7,935 bases of DNA from contig JAAUPH010000101.1 in assembly GCA_012035435.1 (NCBI GenBank), forward strand, positions 1 through 7,935, read 5' to 3'. Under the pieces are notes generated by a model that saw only the letters and a list, made by a program, of their open reading frames with translations, was not told where the DNA came from and did not search any database. Of this stretch, positions 1-7,935 are shown piece by piece. The stretch comes from Sphingopyxis sp. GTDB lineage: Bacteria > Pseudomonadota > Alphaproteobacteria > Sphingomonadales > Sphingomonadaceae. The position numbers and the translations under genes were made by a program. Numbering within the stretch: position 1 is the first letter of the stretch; every line of letters starts with the position of its first letter.

Positions 1-356
1 CACCGCGCGCCGGTCCGCGCTGGCGCTGGCCGCCCCCGCCGCCAAAGGCCGACCCGAAAATGGTTTCGAAAAATGTCGCCTATATCGCCGAAATCGCCGC
101 CAGGCCCACCGCCGCCGCCCGCGCCGTTTTGGAACGCGGCCTTGCCATAACGGTCATAGGCCGCCCGTTTCTGGGGGTCTTTCAGGCAATCATATGCCTC
201 GCTGATCGCCTTGAACCGCGCCTCGGCCTTGGCATCTCCCGGATTGCGGTCGGGGTGATATTGCATCGCCAGCTTGCGGTAGGACGCCTTCAGCGTGGCA
301 TCGTCGGCGCCGCGCTGAACCTCCAGCAATTCATAATAATCGATGTCGACTGACAT
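1..356 (-). CDS. dnaJ: Chaperone DnaJ (Hsp40), N-terminal part, cut by window edge and frameshifted
   Basis: DnaJ stimulates the ATPase of DnaK and delivers unfolded clients to it in the cytoplasm. Seen: translation from ATG at 356 gives a J domain (about residues 4-70) with the HPD motif at residues 34-36 inside [10 protein letters not shown], followed by a Gly/Phe-rich region. The zinc-finger and C-terminal domains lie beyond the window. The frame breaks at the T run on the coding strand (plus 69-73, five A): removing one base turns a nonsense tail into [20 protein letters not shown], a normal G/F segment, in frame to the edge. The gene lies downstream of dnaK on the same strand with 125 nt between them, which fits a dnaK-dnaJ operon. 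No strong Shine-Dalgarno is visible; GGATTGGG at about -6 to -13 is the only candidate. Identity is secure; the indel is inferred to be a sequence error. Confidence 0.95.
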   Translation of the reverse strand, partial: MSVDIDYYELLEVQRGADDATLKASYRKLAMQYHPDRNPGDAKAEARFKAISEAYDCLKDPQKRAAYDRYGKAAFQNGAGGGGGPGGDFGDIGDIFRNHFRVGLWRRGRPAPARTGAR

Positions 357-369
357 ACGGCCCAATCCA

Positions 370-395
370 TAAATAGGGAGCGAAGCCCCTATTTA
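370..395. repeat. Imperfect palindrome in the dnaK-dnaJ spacer, copy A
   Basis: A 26-nt element with 9-nt arms TAAATAGGG and CCCTATTTA around an 8-nt centre AGCGAAGC. The centre contains GCGAAGC, a heptamer known to form an unusually stable mini-hairpin in DNA. It is the exact reverse complement of the element at 434-459. In the dnaK-dnaJ transcript it ends 13 nt before the dnaJ start codon, so a hairpin here could touch the ribosome-binding region. Confidence 0.85.
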
Positions 396-417
396 GCCCC
401 TCAGATCTTCGTTCATG

Positions 418-473
418 GCACCGGCGCGCCGCCTAAATAGGGGCTTCGCTCCCTATTTACGGCGCGCCGGTGC
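418..473. terminator. Two-tier hairpin directly after dnaK (terminator, attenuator or mRNA 3' stabiliser)
   Basis: Perfect 14-bp outer arms GCACCGGCGCGCCG (418-431) and CGGCGCGCCGGTGC (460-473) enclose a second palindrome (434-459) with 9-bp arms TAAATAGGG/CCCTATTTA and an 8-nt loop. Only a 2-nt bulge (432-433) separates the tiers, giving a 23-bp stem starting 8 nt after the dnaK stop codon. There is no U-tract after it on the dnaK transcript, so a classical intrinsic terminator is doubtful. Partial attenuation or 3'-end protection of dnaK mRNA upstream of dnaJ is a plausible inference. The structure is seen; the function is inferred. Confidence 0.75.
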
Positions 474-481
474 GTGCATTC

Positions 482-2549
<2,068 letters not shown>

Positions 2550-2562
2550 TTAAGGACGTCTC

Positions 2563-3044
2563 ATGATCAAAGCTCTTCCTCTTGCGATTACGGCCGCGGC
2601 TGCGCTGACGCTCGGCGCTTGCGACATGGTGCTGGCAATCGTCAGCTGTTGCGCGTCGCAAGCGGCCATATCGTGCTGCCCGCAACCCCCGACCGCCCAG
2701 CAGCGGGCTATTTCACCGTAGAGGGCGGCGATGCGCCGGTCGATTTGGTGGCGGTGACCGCCGACCTCGCCCAGCGCGTCGAGATGCATGAAACCGTACG
2801 CGAACAGGGCATGACGAGCATGCGCGAGCTGATGCGTGCGCCCGTTCCCGTACAGGGCAAGCTGGAGTTCAAACCCGGCGCCAACCATCTGATGATTTGG
2901 AACATCAACGGCGCGGCGGTGCGCGCGGGGCGCTTGCCGATGGTCTTCATCTTTTCGAACAACACCCGCATTGTCTTCGACCTCAAAATCAGGACGCCCG
3001 AGGCCGCAGGCAAATCAGGCGGCGATGAGCATAAGGGGCATTGA
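2563..3044 (+). CDS. PCu(A)C-family periplasmic copper chaperone, lipoprotein, one frameshift
   Basis: Members of this family bind Cu(I) in the periplasm and help metallate cytochrome c oxidase. Seen: AAGGA 6 nt before ATG 2563; a lipoprotein signal MIKALPLAITAAAALTLGAC with the lipobox Cys at residue 20, followed by Asp (in E. coli an inner-membrane retention signal). The reading frame then breaks near 2625-2628. Adding one base joins the signal peptide to the mature domain, for about 160 residues in all. In that reconstruction the ligands fall exactly on the family spacing H-x10-M-x21-H-x-M: His76, Met87, His109, Met111. Unrepaired, the signal-peptide frame runs to a stop at 2731-2733, and the mature domain lacks its start. 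The gene is divergent from dnaK and 8 nt upstream of the HExxH gene, probably co-transcribed with it. Identity is strong; the indel is probably an error. Confidence 0.9.
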
Positions 3045-3052
3045 CGCATCCC

Positions 3053-3547
3053 ATGGCCGTTGACCGGCCCCTGACGCCGGGTGAAATTGCGCTCGCGCGC
3101 AGCGTCTTTGGCGACGCCATCGACTATGCCACGGTCCGCATCCGCACGCGCAAATGGGCGTTTTTCCAGCCGCGCCGGATCGTCATGGCGCCAATGGGGC
3201 ATTTGCATTTTCACCCCGATGGCGGGCTGTACTGTGACGATTTCTCCTGCCCACCCAGCGATGATCGTGATGACGTCCGCCGCGCGAAGGGGCTGTTCCT
3301 TCACGAACTGACGCATGTGTGGCAGGCGCAGACGCGCGGCCGCTGGTACCTGGTGCTGATGCGCCATCCTTTTGCGCGCTACCATTATGCGCTGATCCCC
3401 GGCTGGCCGCTGGCGCGCTATGGGCTGGAGCAGCAAGCCGAAATTGTGCGACATTATTGGTTGCTCACCCAAGGGGTCATCGTGGCAGGCGCGCCGAGCG
3501 TAGAGGCCTATTGGGCGGTGCTGCCCTTTCGCCCCGACAAGGGTTAG
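3053..3547 (+). CDS. Small HExxH protein, putative zinc metallopeptidase-like (DUF4157-like)
   Basis: About 164 residues from ATG 3053; a TTG at 3041 overlapping the previous stop codon would add four residues. Seen: an HELTHVWQ motif at about residues 84-91, the zinc-binding HExxH signature in the form typical of DUF4157-like proteins, and a downstream Glu in LEQQAEIVRHYW (about 126-137) that could be a third ligand. There is no signal peptide or clear membrane segment, and the protein is rich in Trp, Tyr and His. AAGGGG at 3033-3038 is 14 nt from ATG 3053 but only 2 nt from TTG 3041, so the start is uncertain. It follows the copper-chaperone gene closely and precedes rmuC. Peptidase activity is an inference from the motif; substrate and role are unknown. 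The frame is intact. Confidence 0.8.
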   Translation: MAVDRPLTPGEIALARSVFGDAIDYATVRIRTRKWAFFQPRRIVMAPMGHLHFHPDGGLYCDDFSCPPSDDRDDVRRAKGLFLHELTHVWQAQTRGRWYLVLMRHPFARYHYALIPGWPLARYGLEQQAEIVRHYWLLTQGVIVAGAPSVEAYWAVLPFRPDKG

Positions 3548-3606
3548 GCGGCGGAGGCAATTTAGGTGCTGGCCAAAGACCCCATGTTCATTCTATGTTC
3601 GCGGGC

Positions 3607-4981
3607 ATGATGCTGACCGATATCGCGCTACTTCTCGTTGCACTTGCTCTTGGCGGCCTTGTCGGCTGGCTGTGGGCGGGGCGACAATCCACGGCGCTGG
3701 CAGCGGCGCGCGATGCATTGATCAGCGAGCGTGACGCGCTTGGCGAGAGGTTCAAGGCAGCGATCGTCGATCTGGAAAGCGAAGCGCGGACGCGGCAATC
3801 GGCCGAGCTCCGGCTCGCCACGATCGAGGCGGAACGCAGCGCTCGCGAAGCGGCAATGGGCGAGCAGATTGCTCAGCTCAGGGACGCACAGGCCGCGCTG
3901 ACCGCACAATTCCGCGAGGTTGGGCAGACGATGCTCGATACCGCGCAAAAACTTTCCTTGAGCGGGCCGAGGCGCGGTTCAAGGAAAGCGAAACCAGCGC
4001 GGGGCACAATCTGAAAGCGCTGCTAACCCCGGTCCATGACCGGCTCGCCCGCTATGAAGAGGGCGTCGCCAAGATCGAGGCCGAGCGGCGCGAGCCTATG
4101 GCAATTTGTCCGGTCTCATCGACGCGATGCGGCTGGGGCAGGAAGAGGTGAAAACCGTGACCGCCAGCCTCAACAACGCGCTGCGCAATGCGCCCAAGGC
4201 GCGGGGGCGCTGGGGCGAACAACAGCTGCGCAATGTGCTCGAAAGCTGTGGGCTTGCCGAATATGTCGACTTCATCACGGAAGTCAGCCTTGCAACCGAC
4301 GACGGGCGGCTGCGCCCCGATGCCGTGATCAATGTGCCCGGCGGGCAGAAATTGGTGGTCGATGCCAAAGTGTCGCTGAACGCCTATCAGGATGCGGTCA
4401 GCGCGACCGACGAGGGCGAACGCATGCGCCAGTTTGCGGCGCATGCTGCGGCGATGAAGGCGCATGTGACCTTGCTCGGAGCAAAGGCCTATCAGGACCA
4501 GTTTGATGATGCGCCTGATTATGTGATCCTGTTCGTCCCCGGTGAACATTTCCTCGCCGCCGCGCTCGAAACCGAGCCGGGACTGTGGGAATATGGCTTT
4601 AATCGCCGTGTGCTGCTCGCAACCCCGACCAACCTTGTCGCGATCGCGCGCACGGTCGCGGGGGTGTGGCGGCAGGAGAAGGTGGCGGGCCAGGCGCGCG
4701 AAATCGCCGCCATGGGTAAAGAGCTCTATGCCCGCATGGCGACAATGGCGGCGCATATCGTCCGGCTCGGCAAGAATCTGGATCAGGCGACGGGCGCCTA
4801 TAACCAGTTTATCGGCAGCTTTGAATCGCAGGTGCTGTCCCAGGCGCGGCGATTTGAAGCGCTCGATGTCGATACCGCGGGCAAGGATATGCCAGACCTG
4901 CCGCCGGCCGAGGCGGTGGTGCGCCCGCTCACCAAGCTGGCCGTGGGGGACAATGTGCGGTTGCCGGGAACGAGCGAATAG
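3607..4981 (+). CDS. rmuC: DNA recombination protein RmuC, two frameshifts
   Basis: RmuC-family proteins are membrane-anchored, coiled-coil proteins with a nuclease-like C-terminal domain; E. coli rmuC limits recombination at inverted repeats. Seen: an N-terminal transmembrane helix (about residues 4-25), a long Ala/Glu/Arg-rich coiled coil, then the RmuC domain with GRWGEQQL (about 201-208), PDAVINVPGGQKLVVDAKV (about 238-256), VPGEHF (about 311) and PTNLVAIARTVAGVWRQE (about 341-358). The frame breaks twice: a base is missing at the A run 3947-3951 (restoring AQKTFLERAEARFKE) and another near 4092-4095 (restoring EAYGNLSGLIDAM). Repaired length is about 458 residues, normal for the family. 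ATG 3595 and 3610 are alternative starts; no clear Shine-Dalgarno decides between them. Confidence 0.92.
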
Positions 4982-4995
4982 CGATTTTCCCCGCC

Positions 4996-5571
4996 ATGGA
5001 AGCCTTCCTCGCCTCAACCCTGCTCGTCACGCTGGCGGAAATTGGGGATAAGACCCAGCTGCTTGCGATTGTGCTGGCGGCGCAGTTTAATCGCCCTTTG
5101 CTGATTATCGCAGGCATTGCCGCGGCGACGCTCGCCAATCATGCGTTGGCGGCGTGGGTGGGAACGCTGGCGGCGGGGTGGCTTGATGGGCCGGAGTTTC
5201 GGCTGGCGCTTGCCGCTGGCTTCGTTGTGATGGCGGCATGGACGCTGATCCCCGACAAGCTGGATGACGATGACGCGCCAGAGACGAGTGTACGCGGCGC
5301 ATTTCTGACCACGCTGATCGCCTTCTTCCTGGTCGAAATGGGAGACAAGACACAGATCGCGACGGTCGCACTCGGCGCGCAATATCAGCAACTGCTGTGG
5401 GTGACGGCGGGAACGACGCTGGGCATGCTGATCGCCAATGTGCCTGCAGTGCTGCTGGGGCAGGCGCTGGTAAAGCGTGTTCCGCTGGCGACAATGCGGC
5501 GGGTGGCTGCGGGGCTGTTTTTACTTACCGGGCTGTGGTTTGGGGCCGATGCGCTGGGGTGGGTGCCATAA
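4996..5571 (+). CDS. UPF0016/GDT1 (TMEM165)-family membrane transporter, probable Mn2+ or Ca2+ exporter
   Basis: A 191-residue integral membrane protein of the GDT1 family, whose bacterial members include manganese exporters. Seen: two repeats each carrying the family motif E-x-G-D-K-T, EIGDKTQ at residues 15-21 and EMGDKTQ at 114-120. Each lies in a hydrophobic helix, and about six transmembrane segments are expected in a 3+3 arrangement. An acidic loop LDDDDAPE at about 89-96 separates the halves. The length is standard and the frame intact. The ATG lies 14 nt after the rmuC stop with no visible Shine-Dalgarno, so it is probably co-transcribed with rmuC. Family assignment is firm; the transported ion is inferred from relatives. 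Confidence 0.92.
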   Translation: MEAFLASTLLVTLAEIGDKTQLLAIVLAAQFNRPLLIIAGIAAATLANHALAAWVGTLAAGWLDGPEFRLALAAGFVVMAAWTLIPDKLDDDDAPETSVRGAFLTTLIAFFLVEMGDKTQIATVALGAQYQQLLWVTAGTTLGMLIANVPAVLLGQALVKRVPLATMRRVAAGLFLLTGLWFGADALGWVP

Positions 5572-5577
5572 CCCCCC

Positions 5578-5701
5578 CGTTTGTGCTGAGCTTGTCGAAG
5601 CACCGTACTTCCCTTTTCAACATGCAGAAGAAAGACAGCCCCCTTCGACTGCCTGCAAGGCAGGCGCTCTGGACAGGCTTCGACAAGCTCAGGGCGGACG
5701 G
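5578..5701. repeat. Inverted repeat of the CTTCGACAAGCTCAG type between convergent genes
   Basis: Perfect 15-nt arms CTGAGCTTGTCGAAG (5586-5600) and CTTCGACAAGCTCAG (5678-5692), extended imperfectly outward to CCGT/ACGG, flank a 77-nt middle. The middle contains a separate short hairpin GCCTGC-aag-GCAGGC (5651-5665). From memory, elements with this core are dispersed in many sphingomonad genomes; a genome search would be needed to confirm it here. It fills the gap between the ends of the GDT1-type and methyltransferase genes and could act as a bidirectional terminator. Confidence 0.7.
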
Positions 5702-5721
5702 GGAGGGGGATAGCGGGTTCG

Positions 5722-6538
5722 CTAACCCCGCCGCTGGTTCAGCACCTCATAGGCCATCACTGCGGCTGCCACCGCCGCGTTCAGGCTGTCGGCCTTGCCC
5801 AGCATCGGCATTTTCACGCGCACATCCGCGGCGGCGGCATAATCGGCAGGCAACCCCTGCGACTCATTGCCGATCAGGATAAACGTCGGCGCGGTATAGC
5901 GCACCGCCTGATAATCCTCCGCTGCCTCAAGATGCGTTGCCACCAGTTGGCCGGGTTCGCTGCGCAGCCAGGGCAGAAATTCGTCCCACGAAGCCTGCAC
6001 CAGCGCTTGGGTAAAAATCGCGCCCATGCTCGCGCGCACCGCCTCCACGCTATAGGGGTCGGTGCATTCATCGATCAGAATCAACCCGCCTGCGCCCACT
6101 GCATCGCCGGTGCGCAGCATCGTGCCCAGATTGCCGGGATCGCGAAGCCGTTCGGCGACCAGCCAGATCGGCGCGACATTGCGGTCGATATCGGCAAGCG
6201 CGCGGCGCGGCTCGTCGTAAATGCCGACGACCGTTTGCGGATTATCTTTACCCGACAATTTGGCGAGCACGGCCTCGCTCGTTGTGACCACCTCGCCCCC
6301 CGCTGCGAGTGTTGCCGTCACCAGTCCCGCCGCCACTGGATGCGCCTCGCTCGCGGCGGTCAGGAACAGCCAGCGGGGCAGCACGCCCGCCTCGCGGGGC
6401 TTCGGTGGCAATGCGCAAACCCTCCGCCAGAAACAGCCCCTCGGCACGCCGATGACGCTTTTCGCGGAGCAGTCGGAGTCGCTTGACCAGCGGATTGCTC
6501 AAACTGTCTATGGTGCTGCGGCGACCAGTGGGCGTCAC
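5722..6538 (-). CDS. SpoU/TrmH-family RNA 2'-O-methyltransferase, one frameshift
   Basis: An S-adenosylmethionine-dependent ribose methyltransferase of rRNA or tRNA with the SPOUT knot fold. Seen in the repaired 271-residue protein: an N-terminal substrate-binding part with SLSNPLVKRLRLLREKRHRR and GLFLAEGLRI (about residues 12-43), then motif 1 NLGTMLRTGDAVGAGG (about 136-151), AVRASMGAIF (about 166-175), motif 2 LIGNESQGL (about 221-229) and motif 3 MPMLGKADSLNAAVAAA (about 243-259). The frame breaks at four G (plus 6396-6399): one extra base, whose removal converts the reading to RIATEAREAGVLPRWLF. The start is taken as GTG 6538, 7 nt after the HPr stop, with a GAGGA 9-13 nt upstream. The exact target (RlmB-like or other) cannot be decided. 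It is the last gene of the rapZ-EIIA-HPr run. Confidence 0.92.
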
Positions 6539-6545
6539 GACGCGC

Positions 6546-6824
6546 TCAATCCTCGCCAAAGCTGTCCTTGACCAGCCCCACCAGCTTGCGCAGCGCGTCG
6601 TCCGCGCCAGCACCGCTGGTGTGGATGGTGATGCTGTCGCCCTTGGCCGCGCCCAACATCATGAGCCCCATGATCGACGTGCCATTGACCCGCGATCCCG
6701 ATTTCTCGACCTCGACCGCGACGCCCTCCGGCAGGCGGCTGACAAAGGTGACGAATTTGGCGCTGGCGCGGGCATGCAGGCCGCGCTGGTTGGTAATTTC
6801 GACCGTTTCGGACAATTGGTTCAC
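6546..6824 (-). CDS. ptsH: HPr-family phosphocarrier protein (regulatory PTS)
   Basis: HPr receives phosphate from enzyme I on a histidine and passes it to EIIA proteins. Here it belongs to a regulatory phosphotransferase system. Seen: 92 residues, with the active-site GLHARAS motif placing the phosphorylatable His at residue 17, and NGTSIMGLMML at 47-57 with Ser50 at the position targeted by HPr kinase. Its GTG start overlaps the TGA stop of the EIIA gene (GTGA, 4 nt), a sign of translational coupling. HPr kinase (hprK) normally lies upstream of rapZ in this arrangement, outside the window. The frame is intact and the length normal. NPr/ptsO-like naming is an alternative. Confidence 0.95.
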   Translation of the reverse strand: MNQLSETVEITNQRGLHARASAKFVTFVSRLPEGVAVEVEKSGSRVNGTSIMGLMMLGAAKGDSITIHTSGAGADDALRKLVGLVKDSFGED

Positions 6825-7249
6825 GACGATGCGCCGAGCAGTTCCGAGGCGACCGAGATATATTTTTGCCCCGCCTCGCGCGCCGCGCGCACTGCGTCCT
6901 GCACCGACATCGTCTTGCGCGCGCTTTCGAGCCGAATGAGCATCGGCAGGTTGATGCCGGCAATCACTTCAAACCGCCCGCTGTCCATCAGGCTGATCGC
7001 CAAATTGGATGGCGTCCCGCCGAACAGGTCGGTGAGGATGATGACCCCGCGCCCGCCATCGACCTGTTTGATTGCCGCCGCAATCTCGCTGCGGCGGGCC
7101 TCCATATTGTCATTGGGGCCGATGCAGACGGTTGCAATGGCGCGTTGAACGCCGACGACATGCTCCATCGCCGTCACAAATTCCTCGGCCAGTCGTCCGT
7201 GGGTGACCAGCACGAGGCCCAGCAGCGGCAATGCTTTTGTATCAGGCAT
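6821..7249 (-). CDS. PTS EIIA component, mannose (EIIA-Man) family
   Basis: A cytoplasmic phosphoacceptor domain that takes phosphate from HPr. In alphaproteobacteria such single-domain proteins mostly serve regulation, because sugar permease subunits are absent or few. Seen: 142 residues with LVTHGRLAEEF, placing the active-site His at residue 17; TDLFGGTPSN at 73-82; and AGINLPML at 97-104, all family signatures. Length is standard and the frame intact. The ATG lies 2 nt after the rapZ stop, and the stop overlaps the HPr start by 4 nt, so rapZ, EIIA and HPr are almost certainly one transcript. Often named manX or ptsN-like; no symbol is given because usage is inconsistent. Confidence 0.93.
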   Translation of the reverse strand: MPDTKALPLLGLVLVTHGRLAEEFVTAMEHVVGVQRAIATVCIGPNDNMEARRSEIAAAIKQVDGGRGVIILTDLFGGTPSNLAISLMDSGRFEVIAGINLPMLIRLESARKTMSVQDAVRAAREAGQKYISVASELLGASS

Positions 7250-7251
7250 AT

Positions 7252-7935
7252 TCAGTTTTTCTCATCGCGCGGTTTGGCGCCCGGTGGGGGTGCGCCCTCA
7301 AGCCCATCTTGCGGGGCGGAGTCAAGATTGCGGTGTGTCAATATGGGATTGTGGCCATTTGCGCGCAACGTCCCGGCAACCCGCTCGGCGACATGCACCG
7401 ACCGGTGCCGCCCGCCGGTGCAGCCAATCGCGATGCTGATCTGGCTTTTGCCCTCCTCGGCATAGCGTGGGAGGAGCGTCAGCAGCAGCGACTCGATCTG
7501 ACCAACGACGGTTTCATAAAAAGGATCAGCGGCAACATAAGCCGCGACATCAGCGTCGAGCCCGGTCTTGGGTTTAAGCGCGGGCACCCAATGCGGGTTC
7601 TGCAAAAAGCGCATGTCGAACACCAGATCGGCGTTGCGCGGCAGACCGCGGGCAAAACCAAAACTGGTGATGGTCAGCACCGGCTCACTGATCGCGCCGA
7701 TTGAAAAGCGGCGGCGGATCTCGTGCTGCAAATCGTTCGAGCTATAATTGGTTGTATCGACGACATGCTCGGCCCAGCGGCGCAGCGGTTCGAGCATTTC
7801 TCGCTCGCGAGCAATGCCGTCGGCGACCGGGCGATCATCGGCCAGCGGGTGACGGCGGCGATTCTCCGAAAACGGCGTTCGAGTTCGGCGCCCGCGCAGT
7901 CGAGGAAGCAGCACCGCGACATCGCGGCCCAGGTC
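7252..7935 (-). CDS. rapZ: RNase adapter protein RapZ, C-terminal part, cut by window edge, two compensating indels
   Basis: RapZ-family proteins bind nucleotides and RNA; in E. coli RapZ directs RNase E to the small RNA GlmZ, controlling glucosamine-6-phosphate synthesis. Seen: 227 residues up to the window edge (the P-loop N-terminus is missing), with RRRHPLADDRPVADGI, the central TSFGFARGLPRNADLVFDMR, RFLQNPHWVPALKPKTGLD, and the family hallmark GCTGGRHRSVHVAE near the C-terminus. Between plus positions 7873 and about 7909 the frame is displaced. One extra base near 7908-7909 and one missing at the A run 7869-7872 replace the expected LFLDCAGAELERRFSE by an unrelated Arg-rich stretch, without creating a stop. 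First gene visible of the rapZ-EIIA-HPr-methyltransferase run; hprK is the usual upstream neighbour. Confidence 0.93.
   Translation of the reverse strand, partial: DLGRDVAVLLPRLRGRRTRTPFSENRRRHPLADDRPVADGIAREREMLEPLRRWAEHVVDTTNYSSNDLQHEIRRRFSIGAISEPVLTITSFGFARGLPRNADLVFDMRFLQNPHWVPALKPKTGLDADVAAYVAADPFYETVVGQIESLLLTLLPRYAEEGKSQISIAIGCTGGRHRSVHVAERVAGTLRANGHNPILTHRNLDSAPQDGLEGAPPPGAKPRDEKN

Noticed and set aside
60..353. A 97-codon plus-strand frame over dnaJ
   Set aside because: It is antisense to a clear J domain with the HPD motif; a shadow of the coding strand.
5651..5665. GCCTGC/GCAGGC hairpin as an intrinsic terminator by itself
   Set aside because: No T-run follows it on either strand; it is better treated as part of the larger inverted repeat.
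5932..6486. Plus-strand open frame of 184 codons antisense to the methyltransferase
   Set aside because: The minus strand carries all three SpoU motifs; the plus-strand frame is a composition shadow.

Overview
The window is ordinary GC-rich alphaproteobacterial chromosome, most likely from Sphingomonadales (Sphingopyxis, Sphingorhabdus or Sphingomonas type). The assignment rests on the DnaK sequence, the rapZ / EIIA-Man / HPr gene order, the alphaproteobacterial form of the heat-shock promoter, and a CTTCGACAAGCTCAG-type intergenic repeat. The species cannot be fixed from this sequence.

Layout. Positions 1-356 (minus) hold the N-terminal part of dnaJ. Positions 357-481 hold two mirror-image hairpins. 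Positions 482-2384 (minus) hold dnaK, preceded by a good sigma-32-type promoter at 2458-2487. Divergently, on the plus strand, follow a PCu(A)C copper-chaperone lipoprotein (2563-3044), a small HExxH protein (3053-3547), rmuC (3607-4981) and a UPF0016/GDT1-type membrane protein (4996-5571). A long inverted repeat at 5578-5701 separates these from a convergent minus-strand operon read from right to left: rapZ (7252-7935, cut by the window edge), an EIIA-Man-family protein (6821-7249), HPr (6546-6824) and a SpoU/TrmH RNA methyltransferase (5722-6538).

How the genes work together. DnaK and DnaJ form the Hsp70 chaperone pair and are probably co-transcribed from the heat-shock promoter, with the intergenic hairpins lowering or modulating dnaJ expression. 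The rapZ / EIIA / HPr genes are the regulatory, non-sugar-transporting phosphotransferase module usual in alphaproteobacteria. The methyltransferase gene sits 7 nt behind HPr and is probably expressed with it. The plus-strand genes (copper delivery, putative peptidase, RmuC, cation transporter) have no obvious common pathway.

Main caveat. Six of the ten genes carry reading-frame breaks. I count eight single-base indels: dnaJ 1, dnaK 1, PCu(A)C 1, rmuC 2, methyltransferase 1, rapZ 2 that compensate each other. In every case restoring one base recovers a well-conserved protein. Eight independent lesions in mostly conserved housekeeping genes, several at homopolymer runs, look like uncorrected sequencing or assembly errors and not like biology. 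I found no mobile element, CRISPR array, phage gene, RNA gene or undescribed multi-gene system here. The most interesting non-coding structure is the dnaK-dnaJ intergenic pair of reverse-complementary palindromes.
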